Assembly: GCA_949128115.1 (NCBI GenBank) | Contig: OX421965.1 | Span: forward strand, 48,599,257 to 48,663,256 | Length of the DNA: 64,000 nucleotides | Direction: 5' to 3' | Source of the DNA: Anaspis maculata | Taxonomy: Eukaryota > Arthropoda > Insecta > Coleoptera > Scraptiidae | Shown here: positions 23,830 through 36,200 of the stretch, in pieces | Layout: each line of letters opens with the position of its first letter | Numbering within the stretch: position 1 is the first letter of the stretch | Program-made: the position numbers and the translations under genes | Notes under the pieces: model-generated | Database searches by the model: none | What the model was told of the DNA's origin: nothing | The model's input: the letters and a program-made list of their open reading frames with translations, nothing else

Positions 23830-25473
23830 GCATAATCGCTCATTGCGTTCAATCCTATAGTATACCTATGCTAGAAGGGCATGTCGGTCATAGAAGGGCA
23901 GTATAAATCCTTCATGCGATGAATTGCTCATCAGTGACTTTCACACACTAACTGACAAATTAATACACTACACATCTGACTGACGTAGCCCTAGCCCCCG
24001 TGACAGATACCCACATCTGACTGACGTTGCCCTCGATCAGCTGTTCAAGGCGGTGCTACATGACGTCAATGAAAATGGTCTTATAGAAGGAACATATTGT
24101 TATACAGGATGTTCCACTACTTGGTGCGAGGAGTTTGAAGCGAGATTCTCTTCGCAAAAATATGACTTATTCGGTGGATTTGCAATTAATATTTGCAATC
24201 AAATTAGACCGAACTATATCCTCGAAGTTTGATTTTTGGAATGGTTTCTTTCCATATAGTTATCTTCCAAACGGTTTGACAGATTTCGACCCAAATTGTT
24301 GAAGATTGTCTACTAGTCCAGTGAATATCAACATCCCATGTCGGGCCCTATAGTGAGCAGTGATAGTGACGTGAAACTCGCACACCTGATAACGGAAGGC
24401 TTTTCACGCATTCCCTTCACTTACGTTCAATAACTCCACCGACAAGATGATTTATCGCCGGCTTTATTTTGACGAGTGTGCACAAACGCGTCCGTCACAT
24501 CCAATTAAATTTTGAAGTGAAGATTATTGCGATGGGGAAAATCGAGAAGACGGCATCAAAGCATCAGCTGCTGAAATTGCAGCGCCGCAATAATCATTAC
24601 CTCGTTAAGTCATGCTGACGAGCTGACGTGTGCATAGTTGCACTACTGAACGCATCTCCTAAAGACTTTGAGTAAAAAAAAAGAACTCTATAACAAAAGT
24701 GAAGACACAAAGTTAAAAAAAAAGGCGCAAAAAAATGCAGAGGAGTTTTTTCCGATGGTTAATCTACATGATCCGATCGACGACAGTAGCGCCATCAGTA
24801 GACCTACAATTTGGCCCTTGATGCCATTACCGATAAGTAAAATGTATAATTGTGTAATTATAAACTGGACCATTCACGCGGTTGGATTTCCATTAATAAA
24901 TGCTAGATCCGATCGGCAGATACCGGACAATTTAATTAAGTGGGTATACTGAAACAAATATAGGTTCAAAAGATCAAAGTTTCGGTATTGGGGTGACGAC
25001 TTGGAATTAGATACAAATCAAGTTTTTCATAATTTCGCACTTGCGAGTTTTCAGATTAGGTCTGAGGGCAAATAATATACCGCGCGATCAACACAATTTT
25101 CAGTCGCAGTTGGCTTTGCTGTGAATATATTCGGTCATTCAGCCAATCCAGTCGTTCCAAGTGATGAAAATTGTTTTCGAAACCATCCACTGCATTCAAG
25201 CGATTTTTGATAATTAAGTATGTTGTTTAGCACTGTTGACAGGAGGTGTGTAGTACGTTTCAGCCTAACTTTGTTTAGTTAAGGGTCACGGCGATTTTTC
25301 GTCTAATATGACTGGGCTATTAAGCTGATAACGTGAACAATTAAAAAATCGAATGTGCCCTCGTTGCACCGATAAGAGTAGGTAAGTAAGTAGGGTAGGT
25401 ACCTACACTACGAATACTTACCTACCCCTCCACTTCCAAATCCATACCTATCCAGAAATAATAAAGTAGGTAT
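23830..25473. other. Intergenic, no gene seen
   Basis: No supportable gene. The part near 24440-24620 looks single-copy and of higher complexity; nothing more can be said from the sequence. Confidence 0.45.
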
Positions 25474-25633
25474 GTACGATCGCACGCAAAATAAACGGAG
25501 ACAGTGTTTTGCGCGGAGTGTACCGATTTACTGAATTTTGGCTTGATGTCACAGTGACAAGAAGGCTAAAATTCATTAGATCAGTACACTCCGCGCGAAA
25601 CACTGTCTCCGTTTATTTTGCGTGCGATCGTAC
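25474..25633. mobile_element. 160-bp palindromic MITE, 50-bp arms
   Basis: GTACGATCGCACGCAAAATA starts a 50-bp arm that returns almost perfectly as a reverse complement ending at 25633, around a loop of about 60 bp. There is no coding content. A transcript would fold into a strong hairpin. Confidence 0.85.
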
Positions 25634-28600
25634 CTATCCCCATTTGTATTATGCCGTTTGTTCAATCAAAAACTCCATAAGTAGCGGCTGTGGGAATTCA
25701 AACGTACATCCTTGACTTGGTTCAGATTTATAAGAATTTTTCAGTGATATTATTGTGTGATACCTTCTTTCAGTTGTACCTACAGTGTTGAATAGAGGGG
25801 ACTTCCTTGAATAGTGTTTTTCAGGTAAGAAAAAGGAAGTAGTTAGTCAAGTGAAGTCAAAAAGACCGCGGAAAGAAAATTCTCGCCTGCATTTAAGGCT
25901 GATGACCCGGTCATCGAAAAACTGGCGAATAAATCTAATGGTTTCACGAGCCGTATGAGTTCTATCTCTAGCTCCGTCCTACTGTAACTAGCCTCCAACT
26001 TTTAATTGAAGTCATCAAACAACACTGGCCCAATAACCACTCGTCCTGACACCGCAACAAATAAAATAAGATATTACTTACCGAGGCGGGAAGTGCTTCA
26101 TTACTGCTGAGCTGCGAAAATCGACCTATCAAATAAAGCGAATTTGGTGGCATTCTTGAAGAAAAAGGGGAAAATGATACGTTACTGACCTCTAAGAAAT
26201 CTGTATTATTGAGTCAATTCTATGGTGATTGTAAGTAAAACTCAATGACATTTGATTTAAATTTTAGGAGTATGAATCAAGTCACGGACATACGTTTTAG
26301 GTTCCACAGCCTTCCCTTACTGACTTTTTCAATCAACATACGGTATTATACGAGTGGGAATCAAAATATGAATGTTCTTTCGAAATCAGCCCAATTAAGG
26401 ATCTTGTAGAGACGTGCCGTGTCAGTTTTATTTCGGGAGAATAATATCACGTCCCGTAATGGCATTCGGTGCTTGTTTACAACATTTTTGCGTACACGGA
26501 ACGAGTTTCGGAACCTGCCATCACACACACGCAGCGGCAATGGTTAACCAATTAACTTAATTCCGGCTTGTACGAGAAATTGTCTCTGAATAAACGGAAG
26601 TTTATTGAAATATTAACTCGGAAATTGTGCCGCCCTAACCGGGCATTCGATTTATTATAATGCAGGTACTGTGTGGGCAGGTAAGGTAGGTAGGTAGGTG
26701 CTGCTCATATGAGTGCGCTTCATATAAAACTTTCTTTTATCGTTATATCTCAATTTTCGCATCGTTTCTCATCTCTTTGGGCTAATTTTGCGGTATTGTT
26801 CAGTTGACCGACCATCGTAATCAGCAGAAATTATCTCCACTCGCAGATCTTCAAACGGAAATCATGCGGTTGCGTAATTAAAGCGCTCTCATTGAATAAT
26901 GAGTGTCATTTACGGAGGACAGGGTTGGCTTTCTAATTATCGAAGCCCTTTGAAGCTCAGAGTATAAAGAAGGTACCCGCCTAAAATACGTCCAGCGGCA
27001 TCGTGACTAGAATGTCCTGCATGGGCAAATTTTCCAGCTCAGCATTATAGACTTGTGCCGCCTTCTAGTTCTAAGACTGGTCTGAAACTGGGCTGGTATG
27101 TCGCTTGTCATACTGCATCAAAATGTTGAAATCTTCTAAAATTGACCGTGTCATGCGTGGAAATGTGACTTGGGGGCCGCAGAAACGTGTTACCGTCGCC
27201 GTCTTTCAGACACGATAAGTACATAGGTTCCATTCGAATTTCACAACATTCGGGATTTATCTTGACAGCCAGGTAGCGCCGACACAACTCCCCTCGCGCG
27301 GGCCCCAAAACGAGGAAAAGCAGCAAATTGAAGGTAGTCACAATGATTTTGGTCCATTACGCAACTTGGAATGGCTGGAAACTGGCCTAAGGTTCGGTGC
27401 TTCCATTGCGAAACTTTCTTTGGAGCGACGGCATCGCATTGTGAAAATCGAGTTCGCTTCAAAAGGCTAGATCAATTTTCGTTTCATTCTTGTAAAAGAA
27501 CAAACACAATGAGGGTATATTTAGAAGAGAATTTGAACTTCCTTTTAAAATGAGTTTCACATTGATAGGACCCAATGGTCAATAGCAAGGAATTTTTGAA
27601 AATGACCCCAAAGCTACGGCTTGGCGCTGAGGTGAAGGATTATTCATTTCTCGCTGGCGCTTGAAACCTTCTGCTCCAAACGGTACGGAGTCCTAGGCAA
27701 GAAAGATTTTAACTTAGCAAAATCTTGCCTAAAAAACGATGAACAATTACAATAATAACAATTTAGTGTATTGCGGCGTTGCCGAGTAAGTGCAGAATTT
27801 TACAACTGGACTAGGAAAGTTATGACATGCGGACAAGTACCCGCTCTTCATGGAAATACTCGGACACATATCCAGGGTTATACTTGAAGAAGATTAAACT
27901 TTCATTTACCAAAAACTCCACTCCCATACGACTCACGTGTCAGTAGTTCCGAATCTTTGAAACGACCGCAAAGCTGTGGCTCGGCGCGACGTCTGAAACT
28001 CTGAAACTCTGATGCTGTGTTTATCCGCACCCATGCAAATTTGAAATCTGCTTGTGTTTCCGACAGTGAAATTCGACTGTTCAATATTTTGAAATAGCCA
28101 TTATTTGGTACCGACAGCATATTGGCATCCGAACTAAGAAAAATTCATTTTCAATAACAACAAACATAATAATGATAATAAGGTAACACTAAAACTCGTA
28201 TGAATTTTAAAATCAACAATTTCTATCCGATTGCGTTCAAATTCAAAATGTGGACATAGAAATATGTACCCACCTATCTACTCAACAGCGAATCGACATG
28301 TTTGCATTAAATTCAATTTTTCTTAATATTTCAATGATGATGATCGAAATCACTTCCTGGTTCTTATTAACTGAGTCATGTCATAATTAGACATACCTAA
28401 CTAGAAAGTTGAAAACATTTATTGTGAGTATATATTCTTCTTTCTGCATTTCAGCATACTGTTTGAGGTAGCTTATAGTCTTGAGACCCGAACTCGGCAG
28501 AATCGTGTCTAAATAACGGTAAGACTCTAATTATCTAACATCTTACGTTCACTAATCTTCCAAAGAGGAAGTGCTCTCTTGAGCCTTACGCCCGTCGAGG

Positions 28601-30087
28601 GTATATTCACTTGCTTTCAGATCGATGCATTTTGTTATCCTGATTACAAGTAGTTAGAGAAATAGACACAAAAACGGAATAATTCATGAAGGCTGGGTGC
28701 ACCCTTATATACGGTATGGAAAATCACCTCTTTAAATCTGTGATCCGATGATTTTCATCATCATTGGGTTTTCTTTGTTGAGCTATCAACGAAAACACAA
28801 CCTATTTTTCTGGTCTCGCGCGTGATGCGAAGACCTTTCACCTTCAAGCGGAGGTACGTAGGTATCTACTTACCCTATTATGAGATTCAATTATTTCATC
28901 ATCTATTAGATGCAGCATTTCAATCATTTTTTCCGTAGAGCTTTATCACTCGGAAAGGTTTGCCAGAAAAGTACCTTCCCAACTTTTCTAGCTGATCTAG
29001 AATTATTGCAACAATACAGAACACTGCAACGTCAAGACTCAAACCATTCAGAACTTGGTGCTGGATGCTGATTTCTTGCGTGTTGGCTCTTGACAATGTG
29101 CTTTTCTACTGCGCGTTGCTTAAACTACTGATCAGGATCAACGACCACAGAAGGCAAATTATCATGAGTACCTAACGGAAAAGTTCAACTTCAGCTGGGA
29201 ATTTTGTCAAATAAAATTGAATCTACTCTTCTTCTTGTAAATGCCAGGTGTTTTCGGACTGAAACGATTTAATAAAAAAAAAACAGAAAGCACCACTACT
29301 TGTTATATTATTTCTTTTATTTACACCATGGGGGTTTGAGGGACCTGCTAACCCCGACCAGTTAAGGCTGTATCCGCAGGGTATTATTATTTCTCCCTCC
29401 AAAATGAAGATGAAGAGATATAGAGATTTTGATGGGATTCTATTGAATGCTTGGGGTCTATGACACTTAACGGCCACACGCAAATCGAAACAAAAAAAAA
29501 TTGCAAATCACTCAGAATGGTGTGTGGAATGATAATCCAAAATAAAATTTGCGGATTATCCAGAAATTTTGGCAAAAAAAAATAAAGAAGGAACAACGCT
29601 TTCAAAGAACAGTGTGAGTCTCTGGATGTTGTATTGTTGGTTGCCTACATCACTTCAGTGGAAAATTAGAACAAGTACGGAGACTTACCAACAAATAGTA
29701 TATTACTTACCGAGGCGGGAAGTGCTTCATTACTGCTGAGAGCAAGATACCTGCGAGCTACCTCGCAGCAATGCTCGATGCAGAAATGAAGCAATTACCG
29801 CCGAGAGTATGTATACTATTTTATTCACAACCATTTTCAACACTTTAACTAGCGAATAAATAGAAATTTGCTTGGCTTCATAGTATTTATTTTTCATTAA
29901 TGTATTTATAATTATTTTTTCATGTTTATCCTCATTTTCCTGGGGCCCTGGAGCCCAGGACCAGTCTCTGTCAAATTTAAACACAGCGGCCGGTCCGGTT
30001 TACTTGTTTATGTCACTTTTATACCACTTCAGCTGGTTAGAATGAAGATTCGGAGTTTAAATAGTGAATTAGGCTATTAGAATCAAC
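25634..30087. other. Intergenic, no gene seen
   Basis: Contains a dispersed repeat (27520-27970) and a 45-bp sequence (ATTACTTACCGAGGCGGGAA onward) present at both 26075 and 29702. The rest shows no recognised gene. A higher-complexity part at about 26400-26660 has TTAATT-type words. Confidence 0.45.
27520..27970. repeat. Dispersed repeat, copy 2
   Basis: Matches 20935-21600 with rearranged order: the GAGAATTTGAACTTCCTTT part comes first, then AACAATTACAATAATAACA and the GCGGACAAGTACCCG part. Reading frames are interrupted. Confidence 0.55.
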
Positions 30088-30490
30088 AATGGGGTACTTG
30101 CCCATTTTTTTTTATTGGCTTAATCGATAGTGTGGTTGAAAATAATGTGCCCGTATTTTTTCTTTTTCCCAAATTCCCAAAATTGCGGCCGTGATGCGTG
30201 TTTTAAAAATATATTTGTGACGTCACAAATATACTAAAAACCAAACAAACAGCACTGTTGGATTGGAAGCTCAAAAAACTGTTAGAGTGACATTATAATA
30301 TTTGAAAAATACAGACATGAAAATCTCACTGACGTTTCCCTATTGTTACCAACCCTTTGACTAATGATTAAAAAAAAAATTCAACTAATGGATATATTTC
30401 CCGGAAATTTTCAAGAAATACTCTTTATTACTCTTGTTTTTAATTAAAAGTATTTTCAGTCAAATCTGTCTCATTGGCAAGTACCCCATT
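30088..30490. mobile_element. MITE-G (AATGGGGTACTTGCC ends), copy 1
   Basis: Begins AATGGGGTACTTGCC and ends GGCAAGTACCCCATT, 403 bp. The internal text (TTAATCGATAGTGTGG, TGTGACGTCACAAATATAC) is shared with copies at 42660-43084 and 52757-53166. There is no coding frame. Confidence 0.88.
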
Positions 30491-30923
30491 ATATCATAAA
30501 CACCATAACATAATAATAACTGGCACCCTTAACCTCACAAAACTGCGTTTGACTCTTCGAATCGAGCCCCTCCACACCTGTCATTCCGTCATCCATCTGT
30601 CAACTGTCAATCAATCAAAGAGGCCATGCACTTTCCGCCCTCTAACCGGGGCGGAAAGTGATTTCGGAGGTGAAAAAAAAAATCATCAACAAAGGTTCTT
30701 TTTCCAACTTTTTAAGTCAGTAATGAGTCTATTACTATAGTGGTTGTGAATAAACAATGTTGCGTAATGCTGTGAGTAGGCCCGAGATGGGCACCGCAAA
30801 GAAGAGCAGTACGACGTAAACAATTCAACTGTAAAGAAACTATGAGTGTGATCGTAATTTCTCCCTCGGTCGGGACTAATCATCGTGAGTAGAAGGCAAC
30901 AGAGTTTGTTTCGTGGTTGTAAA
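30491..30923. other. Intergenic, no gene seen
   Basis: No recognised gene between the MITE-G copy and the hAT-like element. Confidence 0.45.
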
Positions 30924-31901
30924 CAGTGGCGGCTCGTGAGTTTTTTGCAAGGAGGGCTCAAGTTTATAACAAATTCGCGAGCTGAGAACTATAATGTTCT
31001 ATCTGCACTTCTTGTAGAAAATGTTTTTCGAACTTCGAACCAGCAAAACATGGACAAAATCTCGGACAAAATGTTTCCTGATATAAACAATTGGATCAGA
31101 AACTAGAGAAAGAGGCTTTTATTCCTTTCCCGTTTCTGATCTAATTGTTCAAATCATGGAACATTTCGTTCATGTTTTGTTGGTTCGAAGTTCGAAAAAC
31201 ATTCTCTACAAAGAGTGCAGATAGAACAGTTCTCAGTTCGCGAAATGACGAAACTCGAGACAAAAACTTTTTTGTCGTATCCGCAGCACAACCATATGGA
31301 GTTTTAGCATTCACTGTTTTGTCAAAATTACGTGTGAGTTAATGCACCACGAATTTATTCTTGCGGGTTCGATTTGCTTTATATTCGGTAAATCAATGCT
31401 GTAATCGGACGTCCGTTGTTTTGTTGCATTTATTTCTTCTTGTAGGCTTGAGTAGGCTTGATGACCTAAATGTACCTTTTTAAGGTCAGCTATCTTCATG
31501 TTTGCAAACTGTTGATTAATCGAAGAGTACATAAATAATTATATCGGTTATTTCAATCGGCTGGGGGCTCGAGAAACGGAGCCCATATCTGCCGTATAGA
31601 GCGGGAGCCGCGTCTCGCGTTGCCATGGTTACGGTACATGTTTTGCGCGGGTGCACCCCGGCATCACCGCATCGGCAGTGGGCGCCGAATGCGGAGCCCA
31701 AGACGAACTTCTTCGACCGTGCGATCGCTTAGAATTATTTTGTTGAAATGTTAATTGACTAATGACAGAACGTTTTTGCACTAAACCAAATCTTTGGAAT
31801 AAGTATAATTAATAAAATACATTCCTACCGATAAAAATGTCTTGCCGCCTTTAGCTTTGGGGGGGCGCCGCCCTTGAGCCCTCCCTCACCAGCCGCCACT
31901 G
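30924..31901. mobile_element. 978-bp hAT-like element with exact 8-bp duplication
   Basis: CAGTGGCGGCTCGTGAG at the left and AGCCGCCACTG at the right are terminal repeats. GTTGTAAA occurs directly before (30916-30923) and directly after (31902-31909). A separate inner palindrome (about 31018-31215, sharing GAACTTCGAACC/GGTTCGAAGTTC) forms a hairpin. No transposase frame. Confidence 0.88.
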
Positions 31902-31909
31902 GTTGTAAA

Positions 31910-33250
31910 AAGTGTTTACAATGTAGCCGTTAAATGTCATGGACCTAATGCTTGTCCACCTTGTTTCCGTTTGGATTACTCCACATTTTTCAAAAGCCAA
32001 ATAGTCCTGAATCACTGGAAAAGTTTCTCAAACATTGCTGGGACATTTTTTCCACAAACGAAAAAATTATCAACTGTTTTATAATTTTGAGAGACGTAGA
32101 AAATTTAATACATGGCCGTTTTTTGAAAAACGTCAGCAAGAAAGAAGAAAATATTTTTTTATATACCTATTTGAAAAAACGCTATGTGTTATATTTTTCA
32201 ACACACTCAGTACACCGTATAAAAAAAATTTTATATTTATTTTTGAGGGAGAAGTATTATAGATACTTCTGCCCTGCTGCGAATACCTACAGCCTCAACC
32301 CCAGATTACACATTTGTATTTATTCAAACTAATATCAAAACTTTTCAAGGTAAAAACAGGATCACATTTAAAACAACAACCTAAATGGCTTGTGAAGTAA
32401 TATAGAGTCAGTCCAGCGGAAATTTGGATTGTTACAGGAATATTGAAATTCTTCCATTTTTCAACAACAACTTAAAACAAAAAATTGTGAAATCACGCAC
32501 CAATAAGAGTAGTGCGAACCTTGAGAACAAACATTTTGTCGTCTGGTACGCATTTTTTTACTCTTGTGATTCTAGACAGGATTACATTACCCCGTGAACC
32601 AGTTAGCCGAAACTTCCCCTAACAAAAAAAACTCTTTTTTTTTAGTCCTTCATAAAAAAATCTAAGTTGCCATGGCATGTGACGGCATTTTTTTCTCTCA
32701 ACAATAACTAATGGATAACAAGTGATGTTTCACCCCAAGCTTGACTCACCCCTTCACCCCTTCAAGAAATATGAAAATGAGCGCCTTCGAAAAAGTAATT
32801 AAAAGCCAAGAGTTCGGTTCTGTTCACACCTCCTCCTCCGCGGACCGAGATTTATGAAGTGCGGTCCTTATCGGACGCCATCTAAATGATAGTTGGCGCG
32901 CTTATTACCTGAGATATGAAACGAATAAGTCTCTTATCAACGCCTGGCAAGAGGTGCGAGATAAATAGTTATAATCAACAGTTTTAACGGGGGCGAAGTC
33001 TTTAATTTCGGACAAAAAGAATTCTCAGTCCCGAACAATAAAAAGCCACTGTGATGCAGCCGCGCGATCACAATCAGCGAACCCCCCGGTAATACCCATC
33101 ACCGCGTGTTTTTTGACCTCAAGGCTCAAGGGAAGAAACTTTTTCTCAGAATCGACCAATTAATAAGACACAACATTAATATTCACGACCTATCTACGTT
33201 CTTTACAAAAACAGTCCACAGCTTATAAAAATCAGTCGTAATTAATTGTT
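31910..33250. other. Intergenic, 3' side of gene A
   Basis: No gene. From about 32810 to 33100 the sequence is higher in complexity, with several GATA-type words (CTTATCGG, CTTATCAAC, GAGATAAATAG). This might be a control region, but the evidence is only composition. Confidence 0.4.
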
Positions 33251-36200
33251 CTATTTTTTGCCGCCCCCTTTCAGTCTCTTGTAGACCAGTTCGATGGTCC
33301 AGCACACGCTGCATGTCAGGTAGCACATTGTCAGTAGATGGACCACCATGACGTCACTTTGCGTAATCGATTTCACCATACCTGAAATTATTAAATTGAA
33401 AAAGGCAGACGATGTCTATTGACGAAGAGCTGTTGAACGCATTCGAGTAAATACAAACTTCAACCGTAAACCGTACTGACCATTATTTTAATAATGTCTT
33501 TTTGCCGAGGTCTTTGCTCGCAGGAGAATAGTAGTCACTGGAAACAGGTAGACGAAAAATTCGTGAAAATATTCATGTGGAAGTTACCTATATTTTGTCA
33601 ATTATTTTCTAAAAAACCTGTAAATTGACATTGTTTTACTATTGAAGTTTGTATTGTATTACAGGGAAGTTGAATTGTGAATAAGTACGTAGGTACTTAC
33701 TTTGTAATGGTCCGAATAATAAACTGAAAGTACCACACACGGCCATGTATAGTGAAAAGGCAGTGGCAAAGTTGTCAGAGTAGGCGTCGGAAATGACACA
33801 CGGCAGCGGAGTTTGGATAAAGCATCTCAGGAAGCCCAAAGCCGATCCAGTGGCCAATTTCCAGTGCCATGTATCTCTCATGACAAAGGCTGGAAAGAAA
33901 CGTCAGTTAACATCGAAAATAGTGGGAAGAAAAGAACTTGAACGTGCATTCGACACAAATCAATAAAAAAATATTATCATTATTATCAATCATTATGCAT
34001 CCATTATGGGTACTTTCCCTGCTGGAAACATTGGGGAACAATTTTTATAGTGTTGTGAAACTTTTATTATACAATATTTTTATTAAATATTTTCGACTCT
34101 AAAAAAAAAATCAATAAAATGGGGACTTTAACTAAACCTTCTTCTTCTTCACTGAAAATTCCATGGGAATACAAATCCTGGATTACTATACAACTTCACT
34201 GAAATTGCTCCAGCTTCCTCTACTTAAATTATCAAAAATATTGCTAAATCAATCAATTTCCCCAACGCTCAGACAAAAAATCCGAGAAGAAATAACTTGC
34301 ATTTTTCAGACACCATGAATTTTGTGGAAATTGAAGCAGAAACTTCCAAAATTGCTGAAAATTTCAAAGGCAAACTGAATAATAGAACAAACGGGGTGTT
34401 TCGCAAATGCGGTTACAAAATTTCAGAGAAGATTCTTCTTCAAAAATGGACCAGAAAAAAATATAAGTTCGATATCTTAAAATGCTACGTTGGAAAGTTA
34501 TAGGGCGTTCAAGTTGAATTTTTAGAATCGATTTTTTCAACATAGCTTTTGTAGGACGATAAATTACTGTAGGTCAGGAAATGCCGGAAGGGCATCTAGT
34601 CACTCAAAATGAAAAGTGAAACAATGATTTAAATCAACGTCTGGTGTCATTCAACAATCAAATTAACATATTATTGAAATAATCCGACTGACATTCTTGA
34701 AAGCAAGTGGAAGGCGGAGGTTTGGTCATGGGTCATCTTGTTCTGAAAGATAAAAACGGGTGTGAGCATAACGCTACTCTCATGAATTGAACTAAGGTCA
34801 ATTCATGAGAGAGTATAAATTCAACTTAAACTCAGTCTTGGAGCAATCTGACTCTAAAAACAATTCCACCCAGCCTTGCTAAATACTCGACTTGGCCTTC
34901 TATATGCATTGCGGAAACATCACGTGAATACCAGCCAGAGTCCAAGTTAACACCGTGAAAATGAAACGTGCAATGGTATCCCCAACGAGTACCTGTTTCC
35001 AGTACCACATTACGTGTATCATGCGTGATTAAAATTCATTATTTGTTTGTCTACACGGGTGATCACCTCCGATACAAGCAGCCCGGTCCTGTGCGGATTC
35101 GTGCAATGGAGCCAGTGGAGACAACGCACAAGGCTCCTGTCCAGCTACACAGGACCACTCTGATACTGATCGTGGAATGGAGCCACGGGCCCCTGTCGTG
35201 TATTAGCGCAGATATCCTCAACCGTATACTCTGTATAAGCAATGCTGAGGTTCTCATGTTCAATTATTCACATAAACATATTCAATTACAGTAAATAAGT
35301 GATATTCTGCACTGTGCAAAGACCACCGTTTGGATGCTGACAGCTTCGTAATTTGTCACAAAGAGAAAAGCAACAATGTGATGTTTGAAACTTCGAAAAA
35401 CATCTCAAAATCGTCACTTTCAAGAGCTTAAATTTTTCCCTGAAAACTCCTTGTTTGTCAGCAAAAATTGTGGTTTATCAACTTAGAACACTTGAAGAAC
35501 TTATTTCAGTTGAAGAATCATGAGTTTTCTTGGATTCTAATTTCTAGGCCTTTGAAAGTGGCGATTTCGAGATGTTTTTCAAAGTTTCAAAACCAAATAT
35601 CTCGGAAATGAAGCCTCTAATCAAAGTTTTGCAAGTATAACTTTTTTCTAAATTGAATAATAGTAGAGAGTGAAATTTGATGATAGAATCTAAAAATTGG
35701 AATAATTTGAAAAAATAACTAGGGGGGTGAAAAATAGGATGGAAAAATGATAACACCCCCCATTATCTACGCCCCTGATTTTTTTTTAACACGTTGCTAT
35801 TGTTCGATAGAAACCCATTCCAGTAAACTTTGGTTCAAATTTGAACAGAATCTCTTGATCGGTTCAGAAGTTTTGTCAAAAAACCTATTCAAAAACTCAA
35901 TTTAAACACCTTGTAACGTTTCAACGAAGCATTTTAGAACATCGAAGTTATATTTTTTTCTGGTTAATTTTTGATGGGGAATCTTCCCTAGAAGTTTGTA
36001 ACCGTAATTGAGTAATATCCTGTGTAATTCTGCCCAGTGCACGAGGCCTGAAGTAGTTCCAGTCCGGTACTGATCTTTCCTATAAAAATAAGAAATCAGC
36101 CCAATGACCTCTGCCGGCAACAATTATTATTTTATATCAAAAACAAAAATACCGATAATATCATTCTAATCAACTTTTTTGCAGACTGTCAACTTGGCCT